This document shows, piece by piece, positions 23,700 through 27,325 of a stretch of DNA of 27,325 nucleotides (position 1 is its first letter; every line of letters starts with the position of its first letter). A model generated the notes under the pieces. It was not told where the DNA came from, searched no databases, and worked only from the letters and a program-made list of their open reading frames with translations. The position numbers were made by a program, and so were the translations under genes. The stretch is from CALMKX01 sp044869955 (GTDB taxonomy: Bacteria; Acidobacteriota; Thermoanaerobaculia; Multivoradales; SZUA-115), in assembly GCA_044869955.1 (NCBI GenBank), contig JBIOYC010000318.1, forward strand, positions 1 to 27,325, written 5' to 3'.

Positions 23700-23728
23700 A
23701 GTCTAACCAAGCTGCCGTTCCGATGCAA
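23700..23728 (-). promoter_or_regulatory. Sigma70-like promoter of the secreted-protein gene
   Basis: Minus strand: TTGCAT (23723-23728) as -35, a 17-bp spacer, and TAGACT (23700-23705) as -10. This gives a leader of roughly 65 nt before the ATG at 23628. The spacing is ideal and both boxes match the consensus at about 4 of 6 bases. The rest of 23629-23879 shows no clear promoter or ribosome binding site for the plus-strand ATPase. Confidence 0.5.
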
Positions 23729-23879
23729 GCCTCTTGAGCCCCTCCCTTGAGACCTCCCACCCCAGCTTCTTCCCTGAGGCCGCCTGCAACTCCGGAACAG
23801 TGATCGAACCCTAGCACAAATCGGGGCGCAGGGGGTGTCTGGGAGGTGCGCTCGAGCGTTTTACGTCTACACCATATGG

Positions 23880-25403
23880 ATGCTCGCTCGCACTCTCGCC
23901 GCCACCCCTTGGGGGATCGAGGCTCGACCCGTGGAGGTCGAGGTCGACGTCCGCCTGGGGCTCCCCCAGATGCAGTTGGTCGGGTTGCCCGATGCCGCCG
24001 TGCGGGAGAGCCGAGAGCGGGTCCGCGCGGCCTTGCGTCACAGCGGCTTCGAGCTACCGCCCCGTTCGGTGGTGGTCAGCCTGGCTCCCGCCGACCTGCG
24101 CAAGGAGGGCAACCACCTCGACGTGGCCATCGCCGTCGCATTGCTCGCCGCTCTCGGTCAGCTGCCCGCACAGGTGCTCGAAGGAAGGCTGCTGGCTGGA
24201 GAGCTCGGGCTGGACGGCACGGTGCGTCCGATCCGTGGCGCCCTGGCCTTCGCTGATCTCGCCAGCCACATCGGAGTCACCGAGCTGCTCCTGCCCGAGG
24301 CCGTGGCGGGACAAGCCGCGTTGCGGCGGGGCCCGCGGGTCATCGCGGTGCCCAATCTCGCAGCCCTGGTGGCGCACCTCAAAGGGGAGGAGCTCTTGCC
24401 CGAGACGCTGCCCTCCGACCTCGAAGGGATCGATGGCAAGAGCATGGTCCTCGACCTTGCGGACGTCCGCGGCCAGGCGAGCGCCAAACGGGCCCTCGAG
24501 ATCGCTGCTGCCGGCGGCCACAACTTGCTGCTGATCGGACCGCCCGGCTCGGGTAAGACCATGCTCGCGAGACGAATGCCGGGCCTGCTCCCGCCACTGG
24601 CCCTCGACGAGTCCATCGAGGTCACCAAGGTACACGGCATGGTGAGCGACGATCCCCTGTCTCGTCTGATCACCACTCGACCCTTCCGCAGCCCCCACTC
24701 CAGCACCAGCACCGCGGCCCTGGTCGGCGGCGGCAGCCAGCCCCGTCCTGGCGAGGCCAGCCTGGCTCACCATGGCGTGCTCTTCCTCGACGAGCTGCCG
24801 GAGTTTCGGCGCGATGCCCTCGAAGCTCTCCGCCAACCTCTGGAGGATGGTGAGGTCTCGATCTGCCGTGCAAGGTCGCGGCTGCGTTTCCCGGCGCGCT
24901 TCGCGCTCGTGGCCGCCATGAACCCTTGCCCCTGCGGTCACCTCGGGGACCCCCGTACCGAATGCCGCTGCAACGCCCACGCGGTCGAGCGCTACCGGGC
25001 ACGAATCTCCGGCCCCTTGCTCGACCGCATCGACCTCCACGTGGAGGTCGGCCCGCTGCCGCTCGCCGATCTCAAGGCCCCGGCCGGCGAGAGCACCGGC
25101 GCCGTCGCCGGGCGGGTGGCGGCGGCTCGAGCCAGCCAGCGCGAGCGATTCACCCAGGCTGGCGGCCCACCGGTCAACGCCCGGATGGGGCCGGCCGCCA
25201 TGCGTGAGCATTGCGCCCTCGACGGCACGGGCCAACGCCTCCTCGACCAGGCCTACGAGCGGTTGGGGCTCTCCGCTCGGGCCCTCGATCGGGTGCTCAA
25301 GGTGGCTCGCACCCTCGCGGACCTCGAGGGCAGCGACTGCCTACGCCCCGCCCACGTCGCCGAGGCCATCCAGTACCGCGCTCTGGACCGGAGACTGCGG
25401 TGA
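23880..25403 (+). CDS. yifB: YifB/ComM-family Mg-chelatase-like AAA+ ATPase
   Basis: 507 residues, matching the family length. The N-terminal Lon-protease-like domain opens MLARTLAATPWGIEARPVEV and has LPDAAVRESRERVRAAL, the family signature. The Mg-chelatase-type AAA+ domain has Walker A GPPGSGKT (220-227), Walker B VLFLDELPEF (about 301-310) and NPCPCGH (348-354), with a C-terminal helical domain (GLSARALDRVLKVARTLADL). ComM is a hexameric helicase that promotes branch migration of incoming DNA in natural transformation; distribution well beyond competent species suggests a general recombination role. The ATG at 23880 is chosen from the family N-terminus. It has no ribosome binding site, and a GTG at 23835 is less likely. 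It is convergent with the FeS gene, 33 bp apart. Confidence 0.95.
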   Translation: MLARTLAATPWGIEARPVEVEVDVRLGLPQMQLVGLPDAAVRESRERVRAALRHSGFELPPRSVVVSLAPADLRKEGNHLDVAIAVALLAALGQLPAQVLEGRLLAGELGLDGTVRPIRGALAFADLASHIGVTELLLPEAVAGQAALRRGPRVIAVPNLAALVAHLKGEELLPETLPSDLEGIDGKSMVLDLADVRGQASAKRALEIAAAGGHNLLLIGPPGSGKTMLARRMPGLLPPLALDESIEVTKVHGMVSDDPLSRLITTRPFRSPHSSTSTAALVGGGSQPRPGEASLAHHGVLFLDELPEFRRDALEALRQPLEDGEVSICRARSRLRFPARFALVAAMNPCPCGHLGDPRTECRCNAHAVERYRARISGPLLDRIDLHVEVGPLPLADLKAPAGESTGAVAGRVAAARASQRERFTQAGGPPVNARMGPAAMREHCALDGTGQRLLDQAYERLGLSARALDRVLKVARTLADLEGSDCLRPAHVAEAIQYRALDRRLR

Positions 25404-25405
25404 GG

Positions 25406-25421
25406 TGCTCGGCGCGCCGGA
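25406..25421. terminator. Short GC hairpin between convergent genes
   Basis: CTCGGCGCGCCGGAG in the 33-bp gap between two stop codons is nearly self-complementary (GGCGCGCC core). It could slow polymerase from both sides, but it has almost no loop and no T-tract. Low confidence. Confidence 0.2.
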
Positions 25422-25436
25422 GTGAACGAGGCCGAT

Positions 25437-26354
25437 CTACCCGGTCGAGCCGCGCCCGATCTGCACGAACTCGAAGCCGAAGCGGCCCTTGACGCAGAGG
25501 TTGCCGTGAGTCACCTGGTTCTCGAAAGGCGAGGTGGCCTTGACGATCCGGTCGTCCTGCACGTGCAAGGTGAGAGTGCAGCCGACGCCGCAGTAGGCGC
25601 AGATGGTGTCGGTCCGGGTCTGCCGATCCGGGGCCCACTCCCCTGCCTCCCGCAGCTGATGCTCACTCCTGGCCATGAGGGCGCCTGTCGGGCAAACGGC
25701 GATGCAGTTGCCGCAGTAGACGCAGGCCGAGGTCGGCAACGGCACGTCGAGCTCGGTCGAGATGTGGGCGTCGAAGCCGCGCCCTGCCACGGCGATGGCG
25801 AAGGTGTTCTGGGCGTCGACTCCGCAAGCTTCGACGCACTTGTAACAGAGCACGCACTTGCCGTAATCGCGGACGTAGAGCTCGTTGTCGTCCTTGAGGG
25901 GCTGGGCGACGGTCGCTGCCTCACCGAAGCGTTCCGGCCGGGCGCCGTAGTGGTCCATCAGGTCGGCCAGCCCCGGAGCGGTCTCGAGATCGACCGAGGA
26001 GCCGAGCAGCTCCAGCACCAGCTTGCGCGACAGGCGGACTCGTTCCGAGTCAGTGTGGAGCTTCATCCCCGCCTCGACCTTGCGCGAGCAGGCCGGCACC
26101 AGCACCCGCGCGCCTTCCATCTCGACGACGCAGATCCGGCAGGCGTTGACCGGCGTCAGGGTTTCGAGGAAGCAGAGGGTCGGCACGTCCTTGCCCAGGC
26201 GCCGGCAGGCATCGAGGATCGTCAAGCCTTCCGCGACCTCGACAGTCTCTCCGTCAATGGACAGGGAGACGACCGGCGGTTCGGAACGGGGCGGCTCGAC
26301 GGGCACCTCGGAGGGCGCCGGCGGCAGGTGGAACCAGATCGGCTCGGCGCTCAC
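25437..26354 (-). CDS. Multi-cluster FeS protein, N-terminal part of a formate dehydrogenase alpha-like subunit
   Basis: 305 residues from the GTG at 26354, which overlaps the NuoF-like stop as GTGA. The 2Fe-2S ferredoxin domain has C61, C72, C75 and C89 (spacing C-x10-C-x2-C-x13-C). Two 4Fe-4S motifs follow: C167/C170/C173/C177 and C211/C214/C217/C221. A further 4Fe-4S domain of the molybdopterin oxidoreductase type has C252/C255/C259 and C287 in GNLCVKGRFGFEFV. The protein then stops. NAD-linked formate dehydrogenase alpha subunits continue here with about 600 residues of Mo/W-bisMGD domain. The HxxxCxxC cluster expected around 112-135 is also missing. It probably relays electrons between the NuoF-like flavoprotein and a partner encoded elsewhere. 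Alternatively it is a truncated gene, as the convergent ATPase begins 33 bp on. Confidence 0.85.
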   Translation of the reverse strand: MSAEPIWFHLPPAPSEVPVEPPRSEPPVVSLSIDGETVEVAEGLTILDACRRLGKDVPTLCFLETLTPVNACRICVVEMEGARVLVPACSRKVEAGMKLHTDSERVRLSRKLVLELLGSSVDLETAPGLADLMDHYGARPERFGEAATVAQPLKDDNELYVRDYGKCVLCYKCVEACGVDAQNTFAIAVAGRGFDAHISTELDVPLPTSACVYCGNCIAVCPTGALMARSEHQLREAGEWAPDRQTRTDTICAYCGVGCTLTLHVQDDRIVKATSPFENQVTHGNLCVKGRFGFEFVQIGRGSTG

Positions 26355-27325
26355 GCGGATCCTCCGAGTTGGAAGGGATCGAGGCGGGCCAGGGCCGACT
26401 CGATCGCCGAAGACGCGGTCTGGCCGAGGCCGCAGATCGAAGCGTCGCGCATCGCCTGCCCAAGCTCGGTGAGCAGCGCCAGCTCCTCGCCGACGGAGCC
26501 CTGGGGGCGGCCCCGCCGCAGGCGTTCGAGCAGCTCCAACTGGCGCACCGTGCCCACCCGGCAGGGCACGCACTGCCCGCAGGACTCGTGGCGGAAGAAC
26601 TCGGCGATGCGCACCAGGGCGTCGGCCAGATCCGCTTCCTCGTCGTAGACCAGCACCACACCTGAGCCGAGGGTGGCACCCGCTGTCCGCGCCCCCTCGA
26701 AGGTCAGGGGGACGCCGAGGGCCTCCGGCCCGACGAAAGCCCCGGCCGCGCCGCCCAGCAGCACCGCCTTGAGTCCTCGTCCTCCTGCGACTCCCCCCGC
26801 CAGCTCGATCAGCTCTCCCAGAGTAGCGCCGAACGGCACCTCGTAGAGCCCTGGAGTCTCGACGTGGCCGGAGACACAGAACAGCTTGGTGCCGCTCGAG
26901 CCCTGGGTGCCGAGGCCGGCCCAGGCAGCCCCGCCTTCGAGCACGATTCCCGGCACGTTGGCCAGGGTTTCCACGTTGTTGACCAGAGTGGGCTTGCCGA
27001 AGAGACCCGACTGGGTGGGGAAGGGCGGCTTCGAGCGCGGCTCGCCCCGTTTGCCTTCGATCGAGTTGAAAAGGGCGGTTTCCTCGCCGCAGATGTAGGC
27101 TCCGGCGCCGCGCCGGATCTCCAGGTCGAAGGCGAAACCCGCGCCGGCGACATCGGCACCGAGCAGGCCTGCGGCCCGGGCGACTCGGATCGCCGTCGAC
27201 AGCCGGCCGTGGGCCAGAGGGTATTCGCCCCTCAGGTAGACGAAACCGCGCTCACAGCCGGTGGCGAGAGCGGCGATGGTCATGGCTTCGAGGATGGCGA
27301 AGGGATCCTCCTCGAGCAACACGCG
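26351..27325 (-). CDS. NuoF/HoxF-like NADH-binding flavoprotein subunit (partial, 5' end outside window)
   Basis: 325 codons are visible, running off the right edge. GAGAYICGEETALFNSIEGK is the FMN/NADH-site signature of NuoF-type 51-kDa subunits. It continues with RGEPRSKPPFP and PTLVNNVETLANVP. The C-terminal 4Fe-4S site is ESCGQCVPCRVGT with the distal Cys in DASICGLGQTA. The family oxidises NADH (or reduces NAD+) through FMN and passes electrons to FeS clusters. The stop overlaps the GTG start of the multi-FeS protein, so the two should form one complex, of the kind found in soluble NAD-reducing hydrogenases, NAD-linked formate dehydrogenases and bifurcating enzymes. A NuoE-like partner would be expected upstream, outside the window. 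Confidence 0.93.
   Translation of the reverse strand, partial: RVLLEEDPFAILEAMTIAALATGCERGFVYLRGEYPLAHGRLSTAIRVARAAGLLGADVAGAGFAFDLEIRRGAGAYICGEETALFNSIEGKRGEPRSKPPFPTQSGLFGKPTLVNNVETLANVPGIVLEGGAAWAGLGTQGSSGTKLFCVSGHVETPGLYEVPFGATLGELIELAGGVAGGRGLKAVLLGGAAGAFVGPEALGVPLTFEGARTAGATLGSGVVLVYDEEADLADALVRIAEFFRHESCGQCVPCRVGTVRQLELLERLRRGRPQGSVGEELALLTELGQAMRDASICGLGQTASSAIESALARLDPFQLGGSA

Noticed and set aside
23629..23879. Search for a small RNA or riboswitch in the 250-bp divergent intergenic region
   Set aside because: Apart from the promoter at 23700-23728 and short CTTGAG repeats, no stable structure or recognised motif was found.
25404..25439. Frameshift or selenocysteine stop separating a formate dehydrogenase catalytic domain
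   Set aside because: The stop is TAG, not TGA, and only 33 bp remain before the convergent ATPase gene. No molybdopterin-domain sequence is present in any frame.

Overview
The window is very GC-rich DNA (about 70% by eye) with tightly packed bacterial genes. It has long spurious antisense reading frames, heavy use of TTG and GTG starts, and almost no intergenic space. The envelope genes (Wzx, Wzz-like, Wzy/WaaL-like) fit a diderm bacterium. Acidobacteriota of the Thermoanaerobaculia type, or a neighbouring deep phylum, are plausible, but there is no rRNA or other marker here, so the assignment is a guess.

Left edge (1-2062): the 5' part of a sugar-nucleotide epimerase on the minus strand, divergent from a plus-strand O-antigen polymerase/ligase-like membrane protein. 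The 3' end of the latter overlaps the end of the main operon by 58 bp.

Core (2005-18659, all minus strand, transcribed right to left): fourteen genes forming one apparent operon. In order of transcription: bifunctional ATP sulfurylase/APS kinase (makes PAPS); CysQ-like PAP phosphatase (clears the by-product PAP); WbpA/TviB-like UDP-GlcNAc 6-dehydrogenase; WbpP/TviC-like UDP-HexNAc(A) 4-epimerase; Wzx-type flippase; sulfotransferase; cytoplasmic propeller-like protein of unknown function; Wzy-like polymerase; second sulfotransferase of a different type; two family-4 glycosyltransferases; SAM methyltransferase; FlaA1/CapD-type UDP-HexNAc 4,6-dehydratase; third family-4 glycosyltransferase. Nine of the 13 junctions are 4-nt stop/start overlaps (four ATGA, four TTGA, one GTGA). 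My reading is a Wzx/Wzy-type pathway for a sulfated polysaccharide containing N-acetyl-aminouronic acid (probably GalNAcA), with its own sulfate-donor supply. No priming phosphosugar transferase, Wza-type exporter or PAPS reductase is in view.

Right of the operon (18775-22889): a Wzz-like chain-length protein (minus) and a GT39/ArnT-like membrane glycosyltransferase (plus) diverge from a tiny AT-rich promoter. The latter overlaps, tail to tail, a membrane-anchored arylsulfotransferase-like propeller protein.

Right end (22999-27325): a small secreted protein with a clear promoter, ribosome binding site and terminator-like hairpin; a YifB/ComM-family AAA+ ATPase (plus); and a two-gene fragment of an NADH-linked oxidoreductase. 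This fragment holds a NuoF-like subunit (cut by the window edge) and a 305-residue multi-FeS protein that looks like the N-terminal electron-transfer part of a formate dehydrogenase alpha subunit, ending where the molybdopterin domain should begin.

No RNA genes, insertion sequences, CRISPR arrays or attachment sites were recognised, and no stretch over 300 bp lacks a gene.
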